Notes under the pieces: model-generated
What the model saw: only the letters and a program-made list of their open reading frames with translations
Database searches by the model: none
Told to the model about the DNA's origin: nothing
Program-made: the position numbers and the translations under genes
Origin: Algoriphagus sp.
GTDB taxonomy: Bacteria > Bacteroidota > Bacteroidia > Cytophagales > Cyclobacteriaceae
DNA: 33,489 nt
Reading direction: 5' to 3'
Assembly (NCBI RefSeq): GCF_029254265.1
Contig: NZ_JAQWXX010000125.1
Span: 1 to 33,489 of the forward strand
Part shown: in pieces, positions 8,797 to 17,464 of the stretch
Layout of the letters: each line of letters starts with the position of its first letter
How positions within the stretch are numbered: the stretch's first letter is position 1

Positions 8797-9390
8797 ATGA
8801 AAACAGTTGGAATATTCCTCTTTGATGAGGTAGAAGTATTGGATTTCGCAGGTCCGTTTGAAGTTTTCTCTGTTGGTTCGCAATTTTCAGACCCGAAAGA
8901 ATTTAAGGTATTTACATTTTCTGCAGAGGGTGCCAGTATAAAAGGAGTAAATGGACTTTCAATAAACCCGGAATTCGGGATCTCTAATTTGCCTCAAATC
9001 GACTATTTAGTTATTCCAGGTGGAGAAGGTTCAAATAAAGTAGTTGCCCAAGAGGAGTTACTTAAGAAGCTTCAAGGTTTAATTGATTACAGCGAATGGA
9101 CGATGACAGTTTGTTCAGGTTCACGGATTTTGGCTTGTTTAGGACTTTTGGATTCTAGACCTTTTTGCACTCACAATAGTGTTTATTCAAATATTTCGGA
9201 GATAAGTCCTTCTGCAATTCCAAGACCTGACAAACGATATATTCAATCTGATTCCAAGCTCTATACATCAGCAGGAATTTCTGCTGGAATAGATCTTGCT
9301 TTTTATCTTTTGGAGAAAACATTTGGGAAAAAACTAGCTTTGGAAACGGCGCAATACATGGAATATACAAATTACCCTGCTTCAAAATGA
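8797..9390 (+). CDS. DJ-1/PfpI family protein (isonitrile hydratase-like)
   Basis: 197 aa from the ATG at 8797; an in-frame ATG at 8746 would add 17 residues that do not fit the family start (MKTVGIFLFDEVEVLDFAGP). Class I glutamine amidotransferase-like fold with the nucleophile elbow TVCSGSRIL (Cys106) and the PGGEGSN glycine loop. The family includes isonitrile hydratase, glyoxalase III/deglycase-like enzymes and the N-terminal domains of GlxA-type AraC regulators; no HTH domain is fused here. The FDEVEVLDFAGPFEVF segment is most like the isonitrile hydratase/GlxA branch. Its stop overlaps the next start (ATGA at 9387-9390), so it is translated together with an ABM-domain protein. Substrate unknown. 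Confidence 0.82.
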   Translation: MKTVGIFLFDEVEVLDFAGPFEVFSVGSQFSDPKEFKVFTFSAEGASIKGVNGLSINPEFGISNLPQIDYLVIPGGEGSNKVVAQEELLKKLQGLIDYSEWTMTVCSGSRILACLGLLDSRPFCTHNSVYSNISEISPSAIPRPDKRYIQSDSKLYTSAGISAGIDLAFYLLEKTFGKKLALETAQYMEYTNYPASK

Positions 9391-9704
9391 TTGCAAATAC
9401 TCCCCCTCCGCCCTACTATGCAGTAATATTTACTAATCTCAGAACAACAATTGAGGAGGGATATGCACAGACAGCTTCCGAAATGGTTGATTTGGCAAGT
9501 CAACAGCCCGGATACTTAGGGAATGAAAGTGTTCGTGATGGTTTGGGAATTACCATCAGCTATTGGAAAAGTTTGGAAGACATCAAAAACTGGAAGCAGG
9601 TAAGCGATCATCAACTAGCTCAGAAACTCGGCAGAGAAAAATGGTACAAAGCTTACAAAACAAGGATTTGCTTAGTTGAGCGTGACTATGGTTTTGAAGT
9701 TTAA
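9387..9704 (+). CDS. Antibiotic biosynthesis monooxygenase (ABM) domain protein
   Basis: 105 aa, the usual size of a single ferredoxin-like ABM domain. Shows the family pattern: YYAVIFTNLR first strand, QQPGYLGNESVRDGLGITISYW across the middle, then DIKNWKQVSDHQLAQKLG and a final strand. ABM proteins act as cofactor-free oxygenases, haem-degrading enzymes, or small stress proteins; the catalytic type cannot be told. Co-translated with the DJ-1/PfpI gene by a 4-nt overlap. It ends only 6 nt from the convergent gene's stop and no terminator hairpin is visible, so the two transcripts probably overlap. Confidence 0.78.
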   Translation: MIANTPPPPYYAVIFTNLRTTIEEGYAQTASEMVDLASQQPGYLGNESVRDGLGITISYWKSLEDIKNWKQVSDHQLAQKLGREKWYKAYKTRICLVERDYGFEV

Positions 9705-9710
9705 AAAAAA

Positions 9711-10220
9711 TTAAAATGCATACCCAACGCTAATTCCTGCAAATAGAGGCCAGAATACTCCATTCCCAAAAAAAGGAGTAAGACTTGCTCTAAAAAGAAA
9801 ACCACCGTCAACAGGCTCCGACCGGTATCCAAAGATCATATTCCCAGTAATTCCATCCCCAAAAGTCCGATCACTCCCCGAAGCAAAAGTATTCGATCGA
9901 TCAGAAGCTAATAGATATGTACCGCCTAATCCCATTTCAAAATATTTCCCTCGCTTTCCCAAAAGATAATTTAATCCAAAAGGAAAAGTAGCTACTGAAG
10001 TCCCATCCAAAGCAAAATAAGATCCGCCTACTTTAAAACCGAATCCATCAAGACGATTTTGGAATCTTTGATCATAATTAAAGGAATAGCCAATTCCATT
10101 ACCTAAGACTTCGAGATAAACTGCCCGACTTTTTGACCGAGCAAAATCATCTGAGTAAGACTGCGAGAAAACAGTATTATGTAATCCTAAGATCAGAGTT
10201 AAAATAAATAAGTATTTCAT
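9711..10220 (-). CDS. Predicted outer-membrane beta-barrel protein, tandem paralogue B
   Basis: 169 aa from the ATG at 10220, which puts a clean signal peptide (MKYLFILTLILGLHNTVFSQ) at the N-terminus; the open frame runs further but lacks a signal there. Shares with its upstream neighbour the order YSFNYDxRF, a FExGLG strand near the middle, and the terminal FWPLFAGxxxGYAF ending in Phe. This spacing of amphipathic strands and final aromatic residue suggests an 8-stranded outer-membrane barrel. Function unknown. It starts 11 nt after the stop of the paralogue and is presumably co-transcribed with it. Confidence 0.68.
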   Translation of the reverse strand: MKYLFILTLILGLHNTVFSQSYSDDFARSKSRAVYLEVLGNGIGYSFNYDQRFQNRLDGFGFKVGGSYFALDGTSVATFPFGLNYLLGKRGKYFEMGLGGTYLLASDRSNTFASGSDRTFGDGITGNMIFGYRSEPVDGGFLFRASLTPFFGNGVFWPLFAGISVGYAF

Positions 10221-10231
10221 TAATAGGACTT

Positions 10232-10810
10232 TTAGAATGCATAACCAAAACCCACTCCTGCAAAAAGTGGCCAAAATCCATTGTTATTGAAAATCGGATT
10301 CAAATTTACTTTCCAAGTAAATCCTCCGTCTTTTGGAATTCTCCTGTAACCAAAATTCATTGTACCCATCACACTTGGTGATCCATCCACATCAAGAATG
10401 AAGGAATAATTATCCTCATAACTAGAATATGAATTACATATGAATTCACCATTTGGTCCAAAAGTACCATCGGCACAATAGGTATAATTATATTTGTCGT
10501 CATAAGCGAAAAATGTAGCACCTAGTCCTATTTCAAAAAAGTGAACACCTTTTCCAAACAAACGATTGACCATGATTGGTGCTGAGAAAAAAGATTCGTT
10601 TGTAGTCGTATATCCTCCAAGACCTACCCGCATTCCCCATCCTTCGATTTTGGATTTGTCAAATCTAAAATCATAATTAAAACTATAAGGGAGTCCTGCA
10701 CCACCTAATTCGACATAAATAGATTGAGAAGGGACTTTTGATTCAAACTCCTGTGCGCTGGCATTAAGCACAGAGAAGATCAAAATAATTGAAGTAAAAA
10801 GGTATTTCAT
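10232..10810 (-). CDS. Predicted outer-membrane beta-barrel protein, tandem paralogue A
   Basis: 192 aa with signal peptide MKYLFTSIILIFSVLNASAQ. Same layout as the downstream paralogue: YVELGGAGLPYSFNYDFRF at the start, FFEIGLGAT in the middle, NNNGFWPLFAGVGFGYAF at the end. It differs by an insertion around residues 108-135 rich in Tyr, Ser and Asp with two Cys (YCADGTFGPNGEFIC), which could form a disulfide-closed extracellular loop. First gene of the two-gene unit, divergent from the lipoprotein gene at 10921 with a 110-nt gap. No enzymatic motif; role unknown. Confidence 0.68.
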   Translation of the reverse strand: MKYLFTSIILIFSVLNASAQEFESKVPSQSIYVELGGAGLPYSFNYDFRFDKSKIEGWGMRVGLGGYTTTNESFFSAPIMVNRLFGKGVHFFEIGLGATFFAYDDKYNYTYCADGTFGPNGEFICNSYSSYEDNYSFILDVDGSPSVMGTMNFGYRRIPKDGGFTWKVNLNPIFNNNGFWPLFAGVGFGYAF

Positions 10811-10920
10811 AGTGTTTATTTAGGAGTATTTGCTACGATGATACGTGTTATTTTGGAAATAGATGCCTAGTATTTTATAAATTTTAAAGTAATTGAACTT
10901 GAAACTAAATTTTACCAACC

Positions 10921-11547
10921 ATGAAATTTAAGATTACAAAAAAGTCATTTTTCTTTCCTAGTGATTTCAAGGTGATTAAATCAACATTTGGAGTTTTTTT
11001 CACCTATATGGGATTTATGATTATAGGATCTTGTATTGAAAATATCGATTCTGACCCATTTGGCGGATGCCCATCTGCATTTAAAGGATTAGCAAAAGAT
11101 ATAAAAGTGCTTTATGGACCCTACACAGACAATCGTTATTCTACCGAAAACGACCTAGTATCCTTCAATGACTTCTCCTTCAATCTTGAGTTGGATATTG
11201 AAAAGTCCAATGAAGCCAATCTGGACTTTTCATTTCCTGGTAAGGCTTATGCTTTATCCTGTTTGGAGATTTTTAATGTTGGTAATATTTCAAACATCGC
11301 CATTATCTTAGCTGCTCCCTACGAAGGAATTCAAATTGGGACAGATATTTCCTATTTGTTTTTTGTCAATGAGGAGGAACGATTATCTGAACTTCGTGAT
11401 TTTTCTAAAATTTCCAGATACATAAGTCTAAAATTGGAAAAAGCTCCTGAAAAAAATACTCAGCTTAAAACAAAAACAGTTTTATACCTTCGTGACGGAA
11501 CACAAAAAATCTTTGAATCCACCTCCCCGACCCTAATCCCGAATTAA
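10921..11547 (+). CDS. Hypothetical lipoprotein
   Basis: 208 aa. Residues 20-37 are hydrophobic and run into IIGSC, a plausible lipobox with Cys38 as the lipidation site; the true start may then be a later Met such as Met30, or the protein has an unusually long n-region. The rest has no domain I recognise: it looks like a beta-rich exported protein with conserved-looking Cys residues (GGCPSAF, ALSCLEIF). It lies 1 nt upstream of the alpha/beta hydrolase gene on the same strand, so the two are surely co-transcribed and probably work in the same compartment. Confidence 0.6.
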   Translation: MKFKITKKSFFFPSDFKVIKSTFGVFFTYMGFMIIGSCIENIDSDPFGGCPSAFKGLAKDIKVLYGPYTDNRYSTENDLVSFNDFSFNLELDIEKSNEANLDFSFPGKAYALSCLEIFNVGNISNIAIILAAPYEGIQIGTDISYLFFVNEEERLSELRDFSKISRYISLKLEKAPEKNTQLKTKTVLYLRDGTQKIFESTSPTLIPN

Positions 11548-11548
11548 T

Positions 11549-12619
11549 ATGCTTCGCAAAATATTTCTAGGCCTTTTCGCCACTGCAATGGTTTTAGTCA
11601 TTGTTTACATGCTTGGACCAAAAGTAGAACGAGAGAAATTAGTTATTGTATTTCCAGAAGTACCTACTCGTCTTTCAGAATTATCTTCTTATGTAGCAAA
11701 TCGAGAGGACACTGTAATTGGATTAAAACCTGGAAATGAAGCCTACATTGTTTGGGCAGATAGCGCTAATAAAAGCAAGACTCCCTACTCCATTGTATAT
11801 ATCCATGGATTTAGCGCTAGTCCAATGGAAGGTGATCCTGTTCACCGATTTTTGGCTGCACATTTTGGGGCTAATCTCTTTGTAACCCGACTTCCGGAAC
11901 ATGGAATCAACCGTGAAAATGGCATGGAATACTTAAGTGCACAAGCTCTGGCAAATGCCGCGGGTGAGGCTTATCAAATCGGAAAAAGTCTAGGTGATGA
12001 AGTGATTGTTGTGGGAACTTCAATGGGTGGGGCTTTGAGTATTTTGCTAGCCAGTCAACAACCCGACATCAAGGCTTTGATGCTTTACTCGCCTGCAATT
12101 CGAGATTATGGGAATCGCTTGGAAGCTTTTTTTTCGCCCTGGAGCAAAAAGGTAATGGAAGCAACAATGATGGATCAGAAGGTTCTTTATCAAAAGCGAG
12201 AAGGGGAAAAGCTAGCCTATTGGTCTGATCAAATCCATGTCAATGGCTACGAAAGCCTTGCCGTGCTGATGTACAGTGAAATGAATAAACCTACTTTTCA
12301 AAAAATAAAGCAGCCCCTATTTTTAGGTTATTATTATAAAAGCGAAGAAGAGCAGGATTTCGTGGTTTCAGTTCCTAAAATGCTTGAAATGTTTGAAGAA
12401 GTAGGAACTCCAGCTGATTTAAAAGTAAAAAAGGATTTCCCTAATTCCGGAAATCATGTCATCGGAAGTTCGATCACATCTAAAGATTGGGAGGGAGTTT
12501 TATTTGCCTCTATTGACTTTTTAGAAAACACCGTCGGGATTCCTTCTAGAGAAGAATATCAGGAGCGAATAGATCAAATGCTGGAAAGCGAAAAAATATT
12601 AGAAGAACCAGGAAATTAA
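11549..12619 (+). CDS. Membrane-anchored alpha/beta hydrolase
   Basis: 356 aa. An N-terminal hydrophobic helix (about residues 5-22) without an obvious cleavage site suggests an anchor with the enzyme on the periplasmic side. The oxyanion-hole HG (YIHGFSASP, residues 84-92) and nucleophile elbow GTSMGG with Ser158 are clear; NSGNHVIG near residue 300 supplies the likely catalytic His. This resembles carboxylesterase/monoacylglycerol-lipase-like hydrolases; the substrate is not readable. It follows the lipoprotein gene with a single intervening base and ends at a strong bidirectional terminator. Confidence 0.8.
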   Translation: MLRKIFLGLFATAMVLVIVYMLGPKVEREKLVIVFPEVPTRLSELSSYVANREDTVIGLKPGNEAYIVWADSANKSKTPYSIVYIHGFSASPMEGDPVHRFLAAHFGANLFVTRLPEHGINRENGMEYLSAQALANAAGEAYQIGKSLGDEVIVVGTSMGGALSILLASQQPDIKALMLYSPAIRDYGNRLEAFFSPWSKKVMEATMMDQKVLYQKREGEKLAYWSDQIHVNGYESLAVLMYSEMNKPTFQKIKQPLFLGYYYKSEEEQDFVVSVPKMLEMFEEVGTPADLKVKKDFPNSGNHVIGSSITSKDWEGVLFASIDFLENTVGIPSREEYQERIDQMLESEKILEEPGN

Positions 12620-12620
12620 A

Positions 12621-12653
12621 AAAAGGGTCAAGTTTAAATTACTTGACCCTTTT
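12621..12653. terminator. Bidirectional rho-independent terminator
   Basis: Perfect 13-bp stem AAAAGGGTCAAGT/ACTTGACCCTTTT with loop TTAAATT, lying between the convergent hydrolase (+) and sialate O-acetylesterase (-) genes. A-rich and T-rich flanks suit termination in both directions. Confidence 0.9.
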
Positions 12654-12666
12654 CCCAGTTTCTCTT

Positions 12667-14568
12667 CTATTCAAAATTAAAGCGAAATGGTTCGGTAGGA
12701 AGTCCTATCGAGTTAACCAGATTTACATTTGGATTATCGGCCCAAGCATATCTTATCTCCCCATTCGCGAAGTTTTCTGGCAAGGTCACCAGCACAGTAG
12801 TTTTATCAAGTAATTCGACATTTGCTTTTGAAAAATCTCCTTTTGAATCTCCAATAATAAACCCTAGCAACTCCTCTCCTTCTTTAAGCTGAATTCCGTC
12901 ACCAAGGGATTTAAATTTTATTTTTAAACTCGTACCTTCTCTTTCAAAACTTTCAAATTGAGGTCCAGAGGCAAGTATATTTTCTCCGTATGCAACATTT
13001 CTAGCTTGTAGCCAAAGTCTCTCCCCAACGTCTTTTTTATTTCGTGGATGTATGTCTTTTTCCTCCCCAATATCGATGATGACTGCCATTCCGGTGTTTG
13101 GGAGTTCTAAGGTATTCTTTTGTGCCTCTCTCAAAAACGCCCAATCACTATCCGGTTGAACATCCTTAGGTTCCATGAAATTAGCCAGTTGCACAAAGAG
13201 AAAAGGGAAATCCCCAATTTGCCAAATGTTTCTCCAGTTGGTAATCATATTGGAAAAAACTTCTTTATACTCTTCATGTCTCCCTGCGTTGCTTTCCCCT
13301 TGGTACCAAATCGCACCTTTAATTGGATATTTAGCAAGTGGCAAAATCATCGCATTGTACATCATCCCAGGTTTGAAAGCGTAGAATTCTACAATTGGCA
13401 GTTCCGGTTCAACAATATTATTAGAATAAGACCAAGTTCCCTCAAGTGAAATCTTAGTACCGTTTTGATCTAGGTACATTTCTCCGGGACTTCCGATTAC
13501 TGGTTGATTGTTCCAAGTATTAACAACTCTCAAAGTCAGCACATTTGTACCTTTTAGAAGAATGGATTCTGGCAGAATAATATCCTCCATTGGTTTCCCC
13601 CAATCCTTGTAAAATACTTGCCTTCCATTTAAATATACATATGCCATCTGATCAATGGCTGGAAGGTGAAGTGATACATTTCCTGTATCTTTTAGGGAGA
13701 ACTTCTTTCTCGCCCATGCGATATGCTGAAGTGGATTAGCGGTCGGAAGAGCTATTTTTCTCCACTTCGAATCATTGTAATCCAAGGAAGCAACTTGAAC
13801 AGCAACTAAAGAGTCAGGATTTCTAGCTTGAAGATCACGAATCTCTCTACGTTTTTCGTTTGTCAGATTTTCCTTTTCCCACTTTTCTCGGTTCGCTAGG
13901 ATTTCTTGAGCTTCTTCCTGGTATGAATGTGTCTGAGCTGCTAAAATCTCCAAATCAGTCCAACCTTCAGCTGGTGATCCTCCCCAGTTTGATTCAATAA
14001 TTCCTACCGGCACATTCTTTTCAGCATGATTTCGCTTCGCAAAAAAACAAGCAACAGCTGAAAATTCTGGTAAATTCTCTTTTGTTGCTACTTTCCATTC
14101 TCCGCCTTTTAGCTCAGTTTGTGGGATAGCACTATAAGTGTTTGGAACTTTGAAAAACCGAATTTCGGGATTTCCTCCTTCTTCAAATTCCTGCTCAGCA
14201 CCTACAACGGAAGCTTTTAATTTCCATTCCATATTCGACTGCCCACCAGCAAGCCAAACATCGCCTATGTAAACATCGTTGACCTCTTCTTCATTTACCT
14301 GAAGTATGTATGGACCTCCCGCTTCAGATTTTGGAAGTTCCACAATCCAAGTACTATCTACATCCACACTTGCACTTCCTACCAAGTCAGCTAAACTTAC
14401 ACGGACCTTCTCACCTGGAATACCTTTTCCCCAAACCGAAATAGAAATATCCCGCTGAATAACCATTCCGTCAGAAAACAATCTAGCGAGCTGAACTTCA
14501 GAATCAAACTTATCAGAATCACAAGAGAAAATAGCCAGAAAGGCTATAGAATAAAGGAGCTTTTTCAT
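12667..14568 (-). CDS. Sialate O-acetylesterase-family (SASA) lipoprotein
   Basis: 633 aa from the ATG at 14568; a TTG two codons upstream is less likely. The signal sequence MKKLLYSIAFLAIFSC ends in a lipobox, making Cys16 the probable lipidation site. The SGNH-like esterase signatures are AGGQSNMEW (catalytic Ser111), IWYQGESNAG, and DIHPRNKKDVGERL (catalytic Asp/His block). A galactose-binding-like insert lies around residues 260-370, as in bacterial SASA proteins. The family removes O-acetyl groups from sialic acids or from acetylated xylan and other glycans. It follows the xylose operon but is separated from it by a terminator (14585-14604), so it probably has its own control. The context favours acetylated xylo-oligosaccharides over sialic acid, as no sialic acid gene is seen. 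Confidence 0.85.
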   Translation of the reverse strand: MKKLLYSIAFLAIFSCDSDKFDSEVQLARLFSDGMVIQRDISISVWGKGIPGEKVRVSLADLVGSASVDVDSTWIVELPKSEAGGPYILQVNEEEVNDVYIGDVWLAGGQSNMEWKLKASVVGAEQEFEEGGNPEIRFFKVPNTYSAIPQTELKGGEWKVATKENLPEFSAVACFFAKRNHAEKNVPVGIIESNWGGSPAEGWTDLEILAAQTHSYQEEAQEILANREKWEKENLTNEKRREIRDLQARNPDSLVAVQVASLDYNDSKWRKIALPTANPLQHIAWARKKFSLKDTGNVSLHLPAIDQMAYVYLNGRQVFYKDWGKPMEDIILPESILLKGTNVLTLRVVNTWNNQPVIGSPGEMYLDQNGTKISLEGTWSYSNNIVEPELPIVEFYAFKPGMMYNAMILPLAKYPIKGAIWYQGESNAGRHEEYKEVFSNMITNWRNIWQIGDFPFLFVQLANFMEPKDVQPDSDWAFLREAQKNTLELPNTGMAVIIDIGEEKDIHPRNKKDVGERLWLQARNVAYGENILASGPQFESFEREGTSLKIKFKSLGDGIQLKEGEELLGFIIGDSKGDFSKANVELLDKTTVLVTLPENFANGEIRYAWADNPNVNLVNSIGLPTEPFRFNFE

Positions 14569-14584
14569 AGTCAAATCGATAAAA

Positions 14585-14604
14585 AAGAGACCCGAAGGTC
14601 TCTT
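14585..14604 (-). terminator. Terminator of the xylose operon
   Basis: 8-bp stem AAGAGACC/GGTCTCTT; on the minus strand the loop is TTCG, a stable tetraloop, and six T residues follow. It lies immediately after xylA and before the SASA lipoprotein gene. Confidence 0.85.
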
Positions 14605-14608
14605 GTTG

Positions 14609-15922
14609 TTAAATGTAACGATTTAATAGGTTTTCAAAATATTCTTGCTTTCCAGATATTTTTTGAGGTTCTCCATGCTCAATTGCATAGTTTCTTAAAT
14701 CCTCCAGGGTTAATTCTCCGTTTTCGAATGCCCTTCCTTTACCGAGATCAAAACTTGAATACCGATTCTTTCTTCGCTCGAGGTAATCGGATTTATCCAA
14801 AATATCCTGAGCTATGAGCATGCCTCTGGCAAATGCGTCCATACTTCCAATATGAGCCAAGAATAGATCTTCCATATCTGTAGAGTTTCTTCTGATTTTT
14901 GCATCAAAATTTACTCCCCCTCCTTGAATCCCTGAGGAAGTCAAGATCGTCAACATAGCCTCAGTCAATTCTTGAAGATTTAGCGCAAATTGATCTGTAT
15001 CCCATCCATTTTGATAGTCACCTCTGTTTGCATCTATACTTCCTAGCATTCCTGCATCTGCTGCTACTTGTAGCTCATGCTGAAAGGTATGTCCTGCAAG
15101 CGTCGCGTGGTTGACTTCAATATTCAATTTGAAATCTTTATCTAGTCCATACTGACGCAAGAATCCAATTACCGTCGCAGAATCGTAATCATACTGATGT
15201 TTTGTCGGCTCCATTGGCTTTGGTTCGATAAAGAAAGTTCCTTTGAAGCCATTCTTTCTTGCATAGTCTCTGGCCATTGTCAAGAATTGAGCAAGGTGCT
15301 CAGTTTCTCTTTTCATATCGGTGTTCAATAAGGACATGTACCCTTCTCTTCCACCCCAGAACACATAATTCTCTCCATTCAAGGCTATGGTTGCATCAAT
15401 TGCATTTTTGACTTGAGTTCCTGCCCATGCAACTACATTAAAGTCTGGATTTGTAGATGCACCATTCATGTAGCGTGGATTAGAAAAAACATTCGCAGTA
15501 CCCCAAAGTAATTTCACTCCAGTATCTGCTTGTTTTTGCTTGGCGTAATCAGTGATGATTTGCATATGCTTCTCATACTGGGATAAGCTCGATCCTTCAT
15601 CGATCAAATCGATATCATGAAAACAATAATAAGGAGCTCCGATTTTAGTAATAAACTCAAACGCGGCATCCATTTTATCTTTCGCGCGCTGAACTGGATC
15701 CGAAGAGGCATCCCATGGATGCACGATTGTTCCAGGTCCGAATGGATCTCCACCAGTTCCACAGAAGGAATGCCAGTAAGCTATAGCAAACTTGAAATGC
15801 TCCTTCATGGTTTTTCCCGCAATTATTCGATTTTCATCATAGCAGCGAAATGCCAACGGGTTATCGGATTCTTTTCCTTCAAAAGAAATCTTATCGATAG
15901 TTGAAAAATAAGTTTTTGACAT
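14609..15922 (-). CDS. xylA: D-xylose isomerase
   Basis: 437 aa, the size of class II xylose isomerases with the N-terminal extension. Converts D-xylose to D-xylulose in the cytoplasm with two divalent metals. Catalytic and metal residues are visible: His102 and Asp105 in FHDIDL, Glu233 and Lys235 in FIEPKP, Glu269 and His272 in [11 protein letters not shown], Asp297 in GSIDANRGD, and Asp308/Asp310 in WDTDQF. It is the last gene of sglT-xylB-xylA, 31 nt after the xylB stop, and is followed by a terminator. No anomaly. Confidence 0.97.
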   Translation of the reverse strand: MSKTYFSTIDKISFEGKESDNPLAFRCYDENRIIAGKTMKEHFKFAIAYWHSFCGTGGDPFGPGTIVHPWDASSDPVQRAKDKMDAAFEFITKIGAPYYCFHDIDLIDEGSSLSQYEKHMQIITDYAKQKQADTGVKLLWGTANVFSNPRYMNGASTNPDFNVVAWAGTQVKNAIDATIALNGENYVFWGGREGYMSLLNTDMKRETEHLAQFLTMARDYARKNGFKGTFFIEPKPMEPTKHQYDYDSATVIGFLRQYGLDKDFKLNIEVNHATLAGHTFQHELQVAADAGMLGSIDANRGDYQNGWDTDQFALNLQELTEAMLTILTSSGIQGGGVNFDAKIRRNSTDMEDLFLAHIGSMDAFARGMLIAQDILDKSDYLERRKNRYSSFDLGKGRAFENGELTLEDLRNYAIEHGEPQKISGKQEYFENLLNRYI

Positions 15923-15953
15923 AATTCAATGGTTTTTTAGGTTTTATTACTTC

Positions 15954-17453
15954 TTAATTTAAATTTTTGATTGACTCAAGTTTGTTTTTCCAATTTTGAT
16001 ATACTTCTTCGTAAACATCCAAGAAACTGGCATTAGGCTCTACCGTTTCCAATAATTCCAATCCATGGAATGCTTCATTTTCTGAAGCATAAATCCCTGC
16101 TCCAATTCCAGCTCCCCTTGCAGCTCCCTGAGCGCCATCAGTATCATATAGTTCTAAAACCACATTATTCATATGAACAAAGGTCTTTCTAAATAAAGGA
16201 CTTAGGAACATATTTGCATGACCAGCTTTTACTGTTTTCAGATTCATTCCCATGTCCTGCATAATTCTGAATCCATAAGTCAAAGCTGAAACAATCCCCT
16301 CTTGAGCTGCTCTGATTACATGATTTTTATTATGCGTCAAAAGATCCAATCCCAACAAGTGCGATCCAATATTTTGATTTTGTAGGATACGTTCTGCACC
16401 ATTTCCAAAAGGAATAAATACTAACCCATCCGAACCAATTGGGGCTTGGGAAGCTAACATATTCATTTCAGGGTATCCGATCTTATGTCCTCCCAAGAGT
16501 TTATTTAACCAGCTATTTAAAATACCTGTTCCGTTCACACAAAGTAGAACTCCATAGGATGGTTTTTCTTTCGTGTGATTCACATGTACAAATGTATTTA
16601 CCCGCGATTGTGGATCGTATAATGGCTCGTCACAAACACCATATACAGTACCGGAAGTTCCAGCAGTTGTGGCAAGTTCCCCCGGCTTCAACACTTGAAG
16701 TGAAAATGCATTATTAGGCTGATCACCAGCACGATATGTAACAGGAACTCCCACTTCTATTCCTGTAGCCTCACTTGCTGAAGCTGTAACTCCACCTTGA
16801 ATGGAAAAAGAAGGAACTACCTTAGGAATCCAACTCTCATCTATCTGATAGTTTTTTAGAACTTGAGTACTTATTCCATTTTCTTTAAAATCCCAAAAAA
16901 CTCCCTCAGAAAGTCCTGTCTCAGAAGTCAAAATCTCTCCTGTCAACATCATAGCGATATAATCCCCCGGGAGCATAATTTTATGAATTTTAGCAGCTAG
17001 TTCAGGTTGATTTTCAATCACCCATCTAAGTTTGGACGCTGTAAAATTTCCAGGAGAATTTAACAGATGGCTTAAGCAATATTCTTCCCCCAAATCAGAA
17101 AATGCTTTTTCGCCAATCTCAACGGCCCTACTGTCACACCAAATGATAGATGGTCTTAGTACGTTCTTATTTTTGTCAACAACCACTAAACCATGCATTT
17201 GGTATGCTATTCCAATTCCTTTAAGTTCTCCACTTTTTACTTCAGCTTGAGAAAGTACAAATTTGGAAGCTTGCTTTACGTATTTCCACCAAGTTGCAGG
17301 GTCTTGTTCGGCCCATCCTTTTTCTGGCGAATTAATAATCATCTCCTTTTCCGGAAATGCTTTTGAACAAATAGATTTACCAGATTTTGAATCCAGTAGA
17401 GAAGCCTTTATTGAAGAACTTCCTATATCGATGCCTAACAGTAATTTTCGCAT
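15954..17453 (-). CDS. xylB: Xylulokinase
   Basis: 499 aa FGGY-family kinase that phosphorylates D-xylulose to xylulose 5-phosphate for the pentose phosphate pathway. The N-terminal ATPase loop LLGIDIGSSSIKASL, the substrate segment YQMHG (residues 84-88) and the catalytic Asp244 in YRAGDQPNNAF followed by TTAGTSGTVYGV are all present. Middle gene of the operon: 11 nt after the symporter stop and 31 nt before xylA. The neighbour xylA makes xylulose the likely substrate rather than another FGGY sugar. Confidence 0.95.
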   Translation of the reverse strand: MRKLLLGIDIGSSSIKASLLDSKSGKSICSKAFPEKEMIINSPEKGWAEQDPATWWKYVKQASKFVLSQAEVKSGELKGIGIAYQMHGLVVVDKNKNVLRPSIIWCDSRAVEIGEKAFSDLGEEYCLSHLLNSPGNFTASKLRWVIENQPELAAKIHKIMLPGDYIAMMLTGEILTSETGLSEGVFWDFKENGISTQVLKNYQIDESWIPKVVPSFSIQGGVTASASEATGIEVGVPVTYRAGDQPNNAFSLQVLKPGELATTAGTSGTVYGVCDEPLYDPQSRVNTFVHVNHTKEKPSYGVLLCVNGTGILNSWLNKLLGGHKIGYPEMNMLASQAPIGSDGLVFIPFGNGAERILQNQNIGSHLLGLDLLTHNKNHVIRAAQEGIVSALTYGFRIMQDMGMNLKTVKAGHANMFLSPLFRKTFVHMNNVVLELYDTDGAQGAARGAGIGAGIYASENEAFHGLELLETVEPNASFLDVYEEVYQNWKNKLESIKNLN

Positions 17454-17464
17454 GCCTTCCTATT

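Noticed and set aside
10221..10274. Longer start for beta-barrel paralogue B overlapping paralogue A
   Set aside because: It would bury the signal peptide and overlap the preceding gene; the ATG at 10220 gives a normal signal peptide.
13120..13449. Plus-strand ORFs inside the acetylesterase gene
   Set aside because: Antisense shadows of a gene with clear catalytic motifs.
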